Assembly: GCF_020283565.1 (NCBI RefSeq)
Contig: NC_060065.1
Coordinates: forward strand, 53,902,703 to 53,966,702
Origin: Trifolium pratense
Taxonomy: Eukaryota; Streptophyta; Magnoliopsida; Fabales; Fabaceae
Direction of reading: 5' to 3'
DNA length: 64,000 bases
Shown: positions 47,072 to 58,506 of the stretch, one piece after another
Layout of the letters: every line of letters begins with the position of its first letter
How positions within the stretch are numbered: the first letter of the stretch is position 1
Translations under genes and position numbers: made by a program
The notes under the pieces: generated by a model
What the model was told of the DNA's origin: nothing
Database searches by the model: none
What the model saw: the letters and a program-made list of their open reading frames with translations, nothing else

Positions 47072-47280
47072 TTTTTTAATTAGGAAAATATCAGGACGAA
47101 TATACACAAAAAATAATATTTTAATTATGAGAAATGTCGTTGCTCGTGAAAAAAATTATTATACCAACAAATAATCGCTAATTTTCAATAATTTGACTGT
47201 GAAAAGAGGTTTTGAAAAGTAAAATAATAATACCAATTACACACACATGATTGTTTGGTAATATTATAATTTTATAAAAT

Positions 47281-47478
47281 TCATAAAGTTTATATCACAT
47301 AGATCATCCATAAAAATGTTTAGAAAAATTGAGAATTATTTGATATGTTATCGAGACCCATCAAAATTAACGGTTTATCAGTTTTTATTAAATACTGACA
47401 CTCAATAACATATCAAATAATTTTTAATTTTTCTAAAAATTTCTATAAATGATCTATGTGATATAAACTTCTATGATC
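47281..47478. repeat. Inverted repeat with about 72-bp arms (hairpin/MITE)
   Basis: The arm 47281-47352 (with GTTTATATCACATAGATCAT and AATTATTTGATATGTTAT) pairs with the arm 47402-47478 (with ATAACATATCAAATAATTTT and GATCTATGTGATATAAAC), leaving a loop of about 50 nt. A transcript would fold into a long, slightly imperfect stem. The proportions fit a foldback MITE, and could also fit a small-RNA precursor. Confidence 0.8.
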
Positions 47479-48089
47479 TATTCATTATACAAGTGGCCCT
47501 CAATTAGTATTAAGTAATATCTTATATCATTGTGAAAATGCATGAATAATGCTTTTCTTTTGTGTTGGAAGACAAGGATGGTGCATTTTTTACCTTCATT
47601 ATTATTATAAATTATAAATTTATTTAAGAAATAACTGCGTGGAGTCAAAGCCATGGATTTTTTATTAAAATAAGTATAAACTTTGCATTCAGATTATTTC
47701 TTGATACAATGAAGTGGGAATTCTAACATACTAGTAGTACACAAGAAAAAGCCATTAATAAGTGCAAATTCATTTAAATTTAATGTTCACTTTTGTGTCA
47801 TTAACGCTACCGATTTAGAGGTATGGATATTCCAAACACTTCAATATAGTCATATTTGTAGTTTTATGTAATTTGTCGTCTTATGCTATTAACATGAATG
47901 TTGTGAGTTTGTTCGCAGATTCACCCTTTTTGTTTTTGACGAATTTAAATTTATATTGTGTCGATGTACTCCATCAATTTGAATAAATGAATATCGTTTA
48001 TTTTTAGTAATAAAAAAAATGGGTCTCTCTGGGGAGACCAATGTCCCCTATATTTTAAGATGTGTCAAACTTAAAAAAAAAATACAGAA

Positions 48090-48720
48090 AAAAATGACTG
48101 TATTTTTTTGGGCCGACCTATCGGACCTATATGTATTATGGATCGGTCTGAGCTGGCCCATTAAGAAAACATTTTTTTAAGAAAAAATTTAGAAAAGTAG
48201 ATTGCATTCTAATGGTTCTCATTCTCATTGACAAATTCAAAATTTTCCCTGATTTTTAAGGGTACAATTGAATTTTCGTATGGCATAACCTCTTTTTTCA
48301 TATTATTCTATTCATTGTTGAAAGAACCCTAACTTTCATCAAAGCTTCAACAAACTTTGTATCTCAAGCTTCAACATCAGATGATTTTGATCCAACTTTA
48401 AAAGTTATTAACAATGAGTCGGAGGATGACGATATAATCTCTAATAAGAAAAATGTTATTGAGGGAGACCTTGATGGATAATAATTTGCACGATATGTAG
48501 TTTTATTGTTCACTACATCTTTTTGTTTTAAATAAAAAATTAATATGGAAATTAGTCGGGTCAGCTCATCGAGCCACCTGACCCATTACTAATTGGGTCG
48601 AGCCCAATTTAGCAGCCCATGAAGCAAACAGACTGAACCACTAAAGCCCCTTTATATGTGTTGGACCATCGGGCTGAGGTGGGTTGGGCAGGCCGATCCA
48701 CTTGATAGCTCTACTCCTAA
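48090..48720. mobile_element. Possible transposon remnant
   Basis: GC-richer blocks rich in GGCC, such as GGGCCGACCTATCGGACC near the left and GGCAGGCCGATCCAC near the right, stand out from the AT-rich surroundings and frame an acidic short reading stretch at about 48370-48480 (SDDFDP...NESEDDD). That could be the worn start of a hAT-type transposase, but the ends and target duplication are unresolved. Confidence 0.3.
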
Positions 48721-49328
48721 GTGTAGTTCAGGTCGTAGTTATCAGAGATGTTATTTAACTGGTTGAGTATCAAAAAGTATGTGTTAAATTTCTGCATTGA
48801 ATTTAATTTTTATGAAATAAGTGATTGGTCTTGGACCAAATCAACACTTATGGTCTGTCCATTTTAACTTAAGGAAATATATCTATAACTATTCATACAA
48901 GTGTTCATTTGATACCAACTTTATAGGCTCGGTGTAGGGTGGAAGAGTAGCATATGGCCTTCCACGGTGCAAGAGTTATCTAAATAAGTTAAATTATCTA
49001 AATAAGTTAAATCCCCTGTTTGGTCCAAATGAATTTACAATAATGAGTCCTATTATCTAAATTCTTGACATGGTCATTGAATTTACAATAATGAGTTGTA
49101 TAATTTCAGTGTGAAATGCTTTCTCAAATTGCACTGTCTCTGTAAGAAAGGAAGACAAAAAAGAGAGACTCAAGAGAGACTCAAAGCCACAAGTAAATAA
49201 ATAACACCCTAACCAATAATTATGGGGGGTAAATAAAGAATGTGATTACCACATCCTATCAAAATGAAAAAAAATATAGGAGAATTGAATCTTAAAAAGA
49301 AAAAATAACATGTAAATGTACAACCAAT

Positions 49329-49547
49329 CTAATGGGAGAAAAGAGCAACAAGGGAGAAGAGCAATGAAGAACAAACAAATGATCCAGAATAAGTCACCAA
49401 AAATCCAGCTCCAACATCCGGTGATGGTGCTGGTGATACCGCGGCTTCGCCATCTTGTGCCCTCACCTCGGTAGCCAACAATAGTACCACAAGGAACACC
49501 ATCAACAATATCGCCTTGCTCATGTTGCATCTACTAATGTGTGCCAT
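49329..49547 (-). CDS. Arabinogalactan peptide (GPI-anchored proteoglycan backbone)
   Basis: A 72-residue frame; a start at the internal methionine of MSKAILLMV (49523) would give 64 residues and a more usual signal peptide. A hydrophobic signal peptide ends near TEVRA/QDGE. A very short mature part follows with SPAPSPD, alternating Pro that would be hydroxylated and glycosylated. The C terminus is a hydrophobic tail (SSLLFSLVALFSH) typical of a GPI-anchor addition signal. This three-part layout defines AG peptides, which act at the plasma membrane and cell wall. The exact paralogue is not determined. The gene is on the minus strand with a TATA box upstream. Confidence 0.85.
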   Translation of the reverse strand: MAHISRCNMSKAILLMVFLVVLLLATEVRAQDGEAAVSPAPSPDVGAGFLVTYSGSFVCSSLLFSLVALFSH

Positions 49548-49654
49548 TTTTCAAATATTAGCAACAAAATTAGATAGCTTAGAATTATAGAGATCTTATT
49601 GAAGAATGAAGACTAATTAGTTTGTGATGTGGAAAGAGTAAGAATGCTAGCCAA

Positions 49655-49664
49655 TTTATAGGCT
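49655..49664 (-). promoter_or_regulatory. TATA box of the arabinogalactan-peptide gene
   Basis: On the minus strand the sequence reads CCTATAAATTGG, about 110 bp upstream of the first ATG. With initiation about 30 bp downstream, this leaves a leader of about 80 nt. Confidence 0.6.
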
Positions 49665-51640
49665 CAACCGTATTGAATTGAAATTAATTAATAGTACTAC
49701 ATTATTTGTTTGCACTTTAATCATGCTAGGTGAATTTTTTAAATTGTGATAATGGATGTATACGTTGGAATTGCAACGTCTTTATGCTTTCTTTGGTTGG
49801 AAGTGGGACATATGTACATTGAGACAGGGCATTGCTTTGTTTGTTTGTTTCCTAAGTTCTTTTCTCTTTGTTTTTTTTGTTGTGCATTGGGTCCCAAATA
49901 AGCAGTCTTTGAACGGCTATGTGGATATTTTAAGAAGATCAAGAGATGAAACCATTAGAAATATCTCATTTTCAAAATAGAAATTTGTTAATCAAGTCAT
50001 TGAGTTATAGTGGTCGATGAGCTCCACTAAAACATGAATCATTTGGTGAGAATAATTTTTTGCTAAATTTTACTTATAGCATTATCGAATTTTGAAATAT
50101 TAGAACATCATTTTTCTGAGAATCAAAGGGTTAGTGCAAGAAAGAAAAATTATTTTAGTGAATTTGAGTTTTAATTTTAAATAAACCATTATTGATCATA
50201 TTTTATTTGCTTTTTAGTCAAGAGAAATGCTTAATATCACAAAAAATTAATTCACAAATATATCACGACAAGACTTATTATCTCGGTTTCTCTGATACTT
50301 ATTTCATCATTTAGTCCAACAACATCTCTTATCTTTAAAACTTGTAATTGTTTCTTCTTCCAAACTTCTTTCTCTCAAAGTTTTGGCTTGTCTTATTCCT
50401 CTCTTCCATAATTTCTCTCTCAAACTCTTGTACATAATTTAGGTATCTCTCTATTACCTTCTCAGACTTTAGTTCTAAAAAATTTAGCATACTCTCGGTT
50501 ACCTTCACACACAAGTGTTATAGTTTTTTTTTATAAGCAATGTTGTTAGTATTACAATGTTATGTTAATTTTTTTCTCCTTTGCAAATACTTGAACCCTG
50601 GATCTCCTGCTTCTTAACTCTTAGCTCAACTAGCTTAAGCAGTTGAGCTACCTATCCTACCCACACAAGTGTTATAATTGAATTGGCAACTTCCATACGT
50701 CCACATGTTTTTTTTATTAACTCTAACACAATCATGGTCTTTGTGAGACGCTTTAGACTTGAAAAAGTTTTCAGCTTGCTCGAATTCGACTATATGAACA
50801 TTGACTAAACTTAATTTAATGGTTGACTATTTTCAACTAACAAATTAAATTAACAGTAGATGTAAACAAAATGTCATATGTACAATTTTTTTAAATAAAG
50901 TTGTTAAAACGACTACATAATATAACATAAATTACAAAACAAGGAGAGAAAGAAAAAAAAACTTAAAACCTATTCAATGAGATTGGACTCTTACCGTCAA
51001 TATTTTCATGTATTCACATATCAATACTCTTTCTTTGTGGTCGTTAAGTCGATATCGAATAATTTAAATTTTAACTTTTTTTTTTGTTACAATTTAAATT
51101 TTAACTTTTTAAAATAGAAAAAATTTGTATATTTTAAAATTTGGACCGCCTCATATTGACAACTAAGAATTGTAGTCTATATTCAACAGCCAAATTTAAG
51201 AAATCAACCGATTTTTTCTTTTAATCCTTTAGTTCAATAGAGGAAGTTTTATAATGTAAGATAAATAAATTTTGATAAATAATCATTACTTACGTAAATA
51301 ATTGTCGCCACCAAATTACTACAAATTTAATTTTGTTTATTTTTTTATTAAAAAAAGTTACATGTGTTTTCGCATGATTAACCTTACCCCTAACCAAAGT
51401 TTCATTTCATCCCATAGAAAAAAAATAAAAACCTTACCCCCTCACCAAATCTTCCACTTAATTTAATTTAACGTAACAAACACTCCATAAAATATTTAGG
51501 TGGACCATCATACCCATACCTTCCAAACATTTCTACCTAGCAAAACCGCCAACAGCATCACCAAAAAGGACAATATAGTAAATTCAACAATAAACCTCAC
51601 ACCCCAATAACCATTACCCACGTCGCCACCAATCACCACC
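49665..51640. other. Divergent intergenic region before the A20/AN1 gene
   Basis: This is upstream of both the AG-peptide gene (-) and the A20/AN1 gene (+). It contains a SINE at 50523-50661. The rest is AT-rich, and no gene was found. Confidence 0.5.
50523..50661 (-). mobile_element. SINE with 15-bp target duplication
   Basis: The exact repeat CACACAAGTGTTATA lies at 50508-50522 and 50662-50676. On the minus strand the insert has a tRNA-like head (GTAGCTCAACTGCTTAAGC, then box B-like CCAGGGTTCAAGTATT) and ends with a long A-rich tail. The head resembles that of the element at 37399-37761. Confidence 0.9.
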
Positions 51641-53072
51641 AAAGAGCTTTCGTTGGCAAAACAAAGAGAAGAAAGAAAGAAAGAAAGTTTTCAAACACAA
51701 AAAAAAAATAGAAGAGAGAGAGAGAGAAAAAAAAATCAACACTTACAACACTCATTTCAATTTCTTTCTCTCTCTTCTTCGATCCCAAATCTACCAAAAG
51801 GTTAGGGTTCCATTTCAAGAATTTCTCTATTTCTTCGGTTTTCTTTTTCTTGTAATTTTTATTAGCTTTATTTTTGTTGTTTTAATTGTTAATTTTCTTA
51901 ATTGTTTGATTATTTAATTTAATCCTTTTTTTTTTCTTTCAATTTGATCATTTTTCGATTCGATTGTGATCTTGTAGATCGACCTGAAGCTTTTGGTTTC
52001 TTCAATTAATTTTTACTTTTTTTTTTCTGGCTACAAGGTTAGATATATTTTTGTACAGTTTTTTTTTTTATTTTAAATTTTTGAGGTTTTTTTTTTTTTT
52101 TGAATAAATATTAGTTTTGAGGTTGAGGGGAAAATTAGAGATAATAATACATGCAGATTTATGTTGGGGTTAGTTAGCTTATTGATTTTGTTATAATTTA
52201 TAAATTTAAGTTTTGAATTATGGTGATAATTAATAATTGAACGTTATAAGGATTTGTTATTATTTTTCTTTGTTTATGTTTAGAAGTTTTGATCAAACTT
52301 TTTTCTTTCATGTTAGTCAACTGGTAGATGACATGTTTTGTTATTTTACTTTTTTCAAATGATCTTGTTTTTAATGTTGTTTTGTTTTGGTTGGTATAAT
52401 AAGGTTCTGACAGTTCTAACAATAATGATTTATTTTATATGATCTGAGAATGTTTGTGATTTAATGAATGAATCAAATAGGTGTATGAGTACGACAAATA
52501 TGAGAATATTTCGCCGATTTACATTATCTATAACATTTCTTGAGCTTGTTTTCTATGTTCATCGATATGTTTTAAGCTGTGTGTGGGAGTTTTAAGACTG
52601 TTCTACTTTTAATGTATTGTGTTTTCATTCTTTTGAAAGCGTTGTTTGATGAATTTGATTCATTTAGCTAGCACCCGCTAAGCTTGTAAGGTTGAAATGT
52701 TTAATTGTGCACACTTTTTTTTTTATCATTCCTCTTTATTTTCGTGTGCTTTCAATAGAACCAGGAACTGGTTGTTATCTTTGTATATTAGTTTTTGCAT
52801 ATGCATGCTTAAAGAGATAATCAAGACACGATTTCTTTGTTCTTCCTTGTTTAAGAGCTCATGTATTGACCCAAGCTTCATTTGGTTTATTTACAATACT
52901 TATCTGGAAAGGATGCTCCTATTTGACGTTTATGCTAGTACATATATTAATTGGTTAATATGCATACTTTGATGTTGTGTATGCTCAGGACATTTATTAT
53001 TAACTTGGCAACCGATTTATGTTTAGATTGTTTAGTATTTAAATTTCTTTTGTGCAGGAAAGTTGAAAAAAG

Positions 53073-53591
53073 ATGGACCATGAACAGACTGGATGTGAAG
53101 CAGCCCCAGAAGGTCCTATGTTGTGCATCAACAACTGTGGATTTTTTGGAAGTGCAGCTACCAAGAACATGTGCTCTAAGTGCCACAAAGACATGATGCT
53201 GAAACAGGAGCAGGCCACTCTTGCAGCTTCTTCCATCGAGAACATTATGAACGGGTCATCAAGCAGCAGTGGAATTGAACCTGCTATTGCTGCCAATGTG
53301 GAGATATCAGTTGATTCAGTGGAGCCCAAAACCATCTCTGCCCAACCGTTAGTTGCTTCCGGTTCAGAGGAGAGTGCGGAGAAGAAGCCCAAGGATGGTC
53401 CTAAACGGTGTACCAACTGTAATAAGCGGGTTGGTTTGACAGGATTTAATTGTCGGTGTGGTAACCTTTTCTGTGCTGTACATCGATACTCAGACAAACA
53501 TGATTGTCCATTTGATTATCGCACTGCTGGAAAGGATGCAATAGCAAAAGCAAACCCGGTTGTCAAGGCTGAGAAGCTTGACAAGATCTAG
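53073..53591 (+). CDS. A20/AN1 zinc-finger stress-associated protein (SAP family)
   Basis: One coding exon of 172 residues. The A20 finger lies at about residues 17-41 ([20 protein letters not shown]) and the AN1 finger at about 112-152 ([19 protein letters not shown], then [12 protein letters not shown]). All expected cysteines and histidines are present, and the protein ends in the family's usual [13 protein letters not shown] tail. The middle is a low-complexity Ser/Ala/Glu linker. Plant SAPs respond to abiotic stress and several have ubiquitin-binding or E3-ligase activity. The start codon lies 15 nt after a splice acceptor at 53057, so a 5'UTR intron of about 1.2 kb is likely; its donor is near 51800 (after CTACCAAAAG) but not certain. 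The leader exon near 51640-51800 is rich in GA and CT runs. Confidence 0.95.
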   Translation: MDHEQTGCEAAPEGPMLCINNCGFFGSAATKNMCSKCHKDMMLKQEQATLAASSIENIMNGSSSSSGIEPAIAANVEISVDSVEPKTISAQPLVASGSEESAEKKPKDGPKRCTNCNKRVGLTGFNCRCGNLFCAVHRYSDKHDCPFDYRTAGKDAIAKANPVVKAEKLDKI

Positions 53592-54658
53592 ATTTGGTGT
53601 CGTAAAGTTTCATGTCTCCTGTTATGCTCAATATCATCATGAGATGATCCGAGTTTCCTGCATATTTTAATGGTGTTCTTATTATAATTTTATATGTGAT
53701 GGGGGACTTGGAGTATTATCTCTGCAGTTTGAGAGATTGCATTTCATTTGATTGGCGAAAATATATGCCCGTGTTTTTAAGTCTTTAAATCTCTGCTAGT
53801 TTGGTGGAAGTTGGTGGTGTTAGCATTATATTTTCTGTTCCTTATCTATCTCTGTAATAGTACATGTCAAAATGGTATGTGCAATTGACAGTTGATTACA
53901 GAAGGATCCATAGACATGAGTAGATTGTATATTATTATGGTTTTTATGGCTATTATTGAATTTCTCTAGATAACAACATATTGGAATTGCCTGAGCTAAC
54001 TAATTTTCACATATTAAACTGGGTTTATCTTCAAGAAATCAAAATGATAATTGGTAATATATTTTAATGCTTGTTTGGATAAGCGGTTAAAATTGACAAT
54101 TACTCCATGTATGATTTTTCAATCTCACTGTTCATCGTGACATACACTTAAATATATTATGGTGACTGATTGTACTTGTATTGAGTAATGAAGTTATCGT
54201 TGTTGATTTCTAAAGCAAAATTGCGGAGGAAAGAAACACGCGCACATAAATTATATCAAGAATCAAATTGTTTTGGATACCAAATGCAATGAAATGGTAC
54301 ATCCTCTATGGCAAATATACTCCCACTTCTACCCCTTTTTCATTTCCTCAACCATCTCCTTTTCCCTTACTCATTTGTTTTCAAAGGCTCAAACGTTGAC
54401 ATTGTTGCCAATACGCAATGCAATGAAAAGATTAGTTCGATTCCTTTTATAACTAACCAATATTTACATTCGCCGATACAATGTTAGAGATAGAGTCAAC
54501 CAAGTTCTGTCTATAATCACCGTTTCTTATTCTTTCCAATTTTGAATTTGACTCCCCTAATGAAAGGTTCCCATTTCACTTATTTTAGAAAAACAATGGA
54601 ATACCCATATCATAATTAGAGAGTACGTTTCAAACTTGTTTTTTGGTTGACTTGCATA

Positions 54659-54982
54659 TAGCGGTGGGCAAAAAAACCCAAAAACCAAACCGAACCGCCA
54701 AACTAAATCGAACCAAACCAAAAAAAATTGAACCATAACTAAGGGTTCAGTTCGGTTCATTGTTATCAGTTTGGTTCAGTTCAGTTTGGTTTAATGGTTC
54801 AGTTATTTTTAGTGAAAAATTAGTTATGGTTTGGTTCAAAACCATAAAACCGAACCACTTTAACAGTTCAGTTCGGTTCATTCCAAAGACAAACAGTTCG
54901 GTTTGGTTACTATGAATTTTGAAAACAGTTTGATTCAGTTCGGTTCGATTTTCTTCCAAAACCAAACCAATGCCCACCCCTA
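54659..54982. mobile_element. hAT-type MITE rich in GAACC/GGTTC words, 8-bp target duplication
   Basis: The ends are TAGCGGTGGGCA and, inward from the right, TAGGGGTGGGCA (11 of 12 match). The exact 8-bp repeat CTTGCATA lies at 54651-54658 and 54983-54990. The interior consists of many copies of GAACC(A/G)AACC and its complement, which could act as transposase-binding words. No transposase frame is present. Confidence 0.9.
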
Positions 54983-55063
54983 CTTGCATACAATTGAAAT
55001 TCGGAAAATACAAAGAGGAGTTGAGCAATGAGAAAAGAACTGAGACAATAGTGTATGTGTGTG

Positions 55064-55097
55064 GAGAGAGGGAGAGGGAGAGAGAGGGAGGGAGAGG

Positions 55098-55132
<35 letters not shown>
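55064..55132. repeat. GA microsatellite
   Basis: A run of GA and GGGA units for about 69 bp. The last 32 bp are pure GA. Confidence 0.95.
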
Positions 55133-55138
<6 letters not shown>

Positions 55139-56017
55139 AAGATCTAACGGAGTTGCTCAATCTAATGGTAAATAAAAGTGGTGAATATACACAACCTCCA
55201 CTACTATTACACTCTAGAATTGTCACACAACACAAGGTTATCTCACCTTTTTTATTTTAGAGGTTATTTCACTATTAAAATCTCATAAAAATTGGCAAAT
55301 GATTCAATCAAAATCTCACTATTCAAATGCCTTGATTCTGCATCTGATTTGAAATTACGAAACTCATCCCGATAGTTGAAAAGCTACCACAATACAATGG
55401 AAGTTAATCTCTATCAAGGCAAAAATGGAAGATAAAGACTCTTTAAGCATCCATATGCAAAAGCTCACACACACAGAAAACTCCCAGCCATTCAGAAAAT
55501 CCAGAAGATTCTTTACATTTGTTGAGTAAGTAAAGAGAAATGCAAAAGCTCTAAGTAATCAAAATCAGCTTACGCTACTGTAGAACCAAATAACACACTT
55601 AGTAATCAATTATAACATCATTTCCACTCTTCACACTGTCAACATTGAGTATTGACATGGAAAACAAACCAACATCTATTGCCAAAATTATTAAAAACAG
55701 ATAAACACAATTCTATTCCTTAGGAATACTTGATAAGCCATCACAAATAATCACTTATAATATAGCCTGTAATCATAATCAATGCTTCAAAAGATAAGTG
55801 CCAAACATGAACAAGAGAGTCATGTGACCTAGATCATAGAAACCACACAGTCACACAAAGATCTTAACCATTAGATATAAAAATCAAACGGCTCGTAGTC
55901 TAACTAACTATCTTCACCAAATCAATTTAAAATACATCGCAAAATACGAGTCATCTGATCTTCTTATTGAGCTTTGTGTCTGCAGAGAATCCAAATCCGA
56001 AGTTACATAGCAGAGAA

Positions 56018-56569
56018 TCACAAAGAAAATGAGCTAGACTCAGCCTCAAGATATTTGCAAATTCTTTCCATAACATCTCTACTCTTGGCACTATTCTGAA
56101 GAAACCTGTCAGCACATCGCTGCTCAACTTTCTCCGCCATAGAAGCCAAAGCAGACAGCGGCTTAATCCGAATCCGAGTCTCCTGTTGACAAACAGTCCA
56201 TCCATTCGGATTATCAGGATGCGGATCATACCTAGTATTCTCTTCCACTTCAATAAACTTCTCCATACTAATATTCCTATAACTAATCTTCATCGAACGC
56301 GATTTTGCATCGACAACAGTTGATTCAACACAATGACAAATATCCTCACCAATAATTCTTCTTACAAGCCACGGACATCGAACAGTTATCGCGCGTGTTG
56401 TGTAAAGCTTCCCGGAGGAAGAATCAAGGCTTGTGTTCAATGTGTTTACATCTAGAATATGCGATAAAACTCGCTTGTTCTCTGCATCGGTGAATTTTCG
56501 CCATGATGCAGAGGTTACTCGTTCCCATGGATGATTATACACGTGTTCTTGTTTATATGCTTTCACCAT
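56018..56569 (-). CDS. PRELI/MSF1-domain protein (mitochondrial phospholipid transfer)
   Basis: One frame of 183 residues, matching the usual size of the family. The PRELI/MSF1 domain covers most of it, opening with YKQEHVYNHPWERVTSASWR and continuing with VLSHILDVNTLN, PWLVRRIIGEDICHCVE and the NPNGWTVCQQETRIRIKPLS segment typical of plant slowmo/PRELI proteins. Family members carry phosphatidic acid or phosphatidylserine between mitochondrial membranes; that role is inferred here. A 5'UTR intron is probable at 56577-56770, with a TTTAG acceptor six bases before the ATG region and a TCG/GTACGC donor. Confidence 0.9.
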   Translation of the reverse strand: MVKAYKQEHVYNHPWERVTSASWRKFTDAENKRVLSHILDVNTLNTSLDSSSGKLYTTRAITVRCPWLVRRIIGEDICHCVESTVVDAKSRSMKISYRNISMEKFIEVEENTRYDPHPDNPNGWTVCQQETRIRIKPLSALASMAEKVEQRCADRFLQNSAKSRDVMERICKYLEAESSSFSL

Positions 56570-56916
56570 TATGCTTCTAAATCGATTTCTAACAACAATG
56601 AAAAATTGATTTGATTAACCTAATGAGATATGATTGATGATTCAATTCAGAAAGTAAAAATATCCAAGGAATGGTTAATTAACAGTTTAAATCAAAGATT
56701 AGTGATGGATTAAATTGATGATTAGATCGGATCAAACAGAATAAATGGAGATTAAGGAATAAGAGCGTACCGAATGTGAGAGCGAAGACGGTGGAGCTGC
56801 TGGCCGGCTGGCCCTTCTAACTGTATCTCTCGCCGCCACTCAGATTTGCTAATGGTTTGTTTGGTTCTGACAAAGAAAAGTAACAAAAACGTGCAAGTAA
56901 AAGAGTTTAATTGATA

Positions 56917-57040
56917 TGCGCCCTTTTACACCATCATCACATTTTGCCATGTCATGTCAAGAAAGTGGGGTGAAATAGGATGATATGACGGAAAATACGA
57001 TTGATATTGATTGACAGTGTAAAATTATTTTACACTATGT
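56917..57040. repeat. Dispersed repeat, inverted relative to 16420-16540
   Basis: It carries TTTTGCCATGTCATGTCAAG and GATTGACAGTGTAAAATTAT, the complement of the order seen at 16.4 kb. The left end (ATGCGCCCTTTTACACC) and right end (GTGTAAAATTATTTTACACT) both carry a GTGTAAAA word in inverted orientation, so a small MITE is likely. Confidence 0.65.
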
Positions 57041-57584
57041 ACAAAAAAAATAAAAAAAATAAATGACAAATGCATAATAATCATCTACTATCTCTTTTGA
57101 CTTCTTTTTTGGGTGAATAATCTTGAACAGAATAAAAAAAAATTAAGGATTTAATTTGTATACAACAAAAATAAATTACTTTTTGGTCAAGAAATGAAAA
57201 CAATTTTACACATGTATTCAATGTAACCATGACATGTTAATATTTGAAGAGATATTTTAGAAATAAATTTATAAATATGGTATTACTTGAATTAATCAGA
57301 TGTTTGTATAAAAATATTTTATACTATCTATGCATAACAATTAATCTCAAAAATTAATTATTATGATAACGAAACAAAATTAATTATTACTGTAGTATTA
57401 TTTTTTATTACACAAAATTTGAATTGATGTGTTTCGATTATTTTTGTTCACGATACAAAACAATATAAACTCTAACCTAGCGGTAGTTTATTTACTACAA
57501 GAAGGGAAACCAAATTTGTTTTGCATCAATACCAATGTTACATTGTGTGGTTTGAAAGACTAATTGGAAAAATTGAATAATTGT

Positions 57585-58506
57585 CAGGGCCGGCCCAACA
57601 TATTCTGATGCCTAAAGCAAATTATTATATGAGGCCTTTTTTTAAATTAATAATAATATTTTATAAAAAAATAAATTAATGATTATATTTTATAAAAGAG
57701 AGCTGGTAAATAGTTCGAAAAACATTTTCACCATTTTTGACGAACTGCAAGCTTCTGCACTCTCTTTTGTTATTTTAAAGAGGAGATTAAATTAATCAAA
57801 TAAAAAATGCATGCCCTCCAATAATTCTAGTGTCTCATGCCATTTTTTGAAGATAAAGTTGAAACATCAGGAAAAAACTACGGTATTTCAAATCAACCTA
57901 TTTACCTTTTATGAACTGTTTTGATAAATCTGGTGAAGAAAAGCTAAGGAGAGATACATTTTATTACATTTGGGTGCATATTATAATGGTAATGATAAAG
58001 TAGCAAATCCTTCAAAAATAGTTCATAATAATAAAGTAGTAAAAAATTGCCATGAGTATGAACTGAACGCATGATATGTTGATGCAATTGGGAAAATATT
58101 GCCGCTCGGCTGCACTACAATTGTTTACAATGCTTTATAACGTACTCCCTCCGTCCCAAAATAATTGTCATATTTTACAACTGCACACTTGCCGATGCAC
58201 AATTTTGATCATTAATATCTTTAGTTGTGTATTACTAAAAATTATGAAAAATTGATATTTTGATAGTACTCATCGAGACAAATCTAACAAGATCTCATAT
58301 GCTAATATTTATCTTTATACATTAGTAAAAAAATATGGTCAAAGTAGCTTGCATGAATAGTGCACAAAGTCAAATTGCGACAATTATTTAGAGACGGAGT
58401 AACATATATATACAAAATATGGGGCCTAATTTCTAGACCCAAATTGCCCAATAATTTTGGGGCCTAAAGCCCTACTTTTGTTGGCTTTGGGCTTGGGCCG
58501 GCCCTG
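57585..58506. mobile_element. hAT-type element with perfect 12-bp TIRs and 8-bp target duplication
   Basis: Perfect terminal inverted repeats CAGGGCCGGCCC (57585-57596) and GGGCCGGCCCTG (58495-58506) are flanked by the exact 8-bp repeat ATAATTGT (57577-57584 and 58507-58514). The 922-bp insert has no transposase frame. It includes a 255-bp Stowaway at 58145-58399, so the unit before that insertion was about 665 bp. Confidence 0.95.
58145..58399. mobile_element. Stowaway MITE nested in the hAT-type element
   Basis: It starts CTCCCTCCGTCCCAAAATAA and ends in a strand reading CTCCGTCTCTAAATAATTGT from outside. TA dinucleotides flank it at 58143-58144 and 58400-58401. These are the ends and target site of Stowaway (Tc1/mariner-type) MITEs. 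Confidence 0.9.

Larger units (their letters stand above)
46720..49328. other. Region between ZTP29 promoter and the arabinogalactan-peptide gene
   Basis: The left end holds the ZTP29 5'UTR and promoter. It also contains the MITE 46901-47071, the inverted repeat 47281-47478 and a possible transposon remnant at about 48090-48720. The remainder is AT-rich. Duplicated short segments such as TTAAATTATCTAAATAAG (near 48980-49010) lie toward the right. No confident gene was found. Confidence 0.5.
53592..56017. other. Region between convergent A20/AN1 and PRELI-like genes
   Basis: Contains both 3'UTRs, a hAT-type element at 54659-54982 and a GA microsatellite at 55064-55132. No coding gene was recognised. 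Frames in the 54.6-55.0 kb part are artefacts of the element's repeated GGTTCGGTT/GAACC words. Confidence 0.6.

Noticed and set aside
53039..53497. A 152-residue frame antisense to the A20/AN1 gene
   Set aside because: The plus strand encodes intact A20 and AN1 fingers; the antisense frame is a by-product of codon use.
54747..55028. A repeat-containing 93-residue frame with N-Q-T-E-L units
   Set aside because: It arises from the GGTTCGGTT word array of the hAT-type MITE.
56018..56569. Reading the PRELI-like gene as a START-domain or Bet v 1 protein
   Set aside because: The HPWERVTSASWRKF opening and the PNGWTV segment fit PRELI/MSF1, and the length matches that family.
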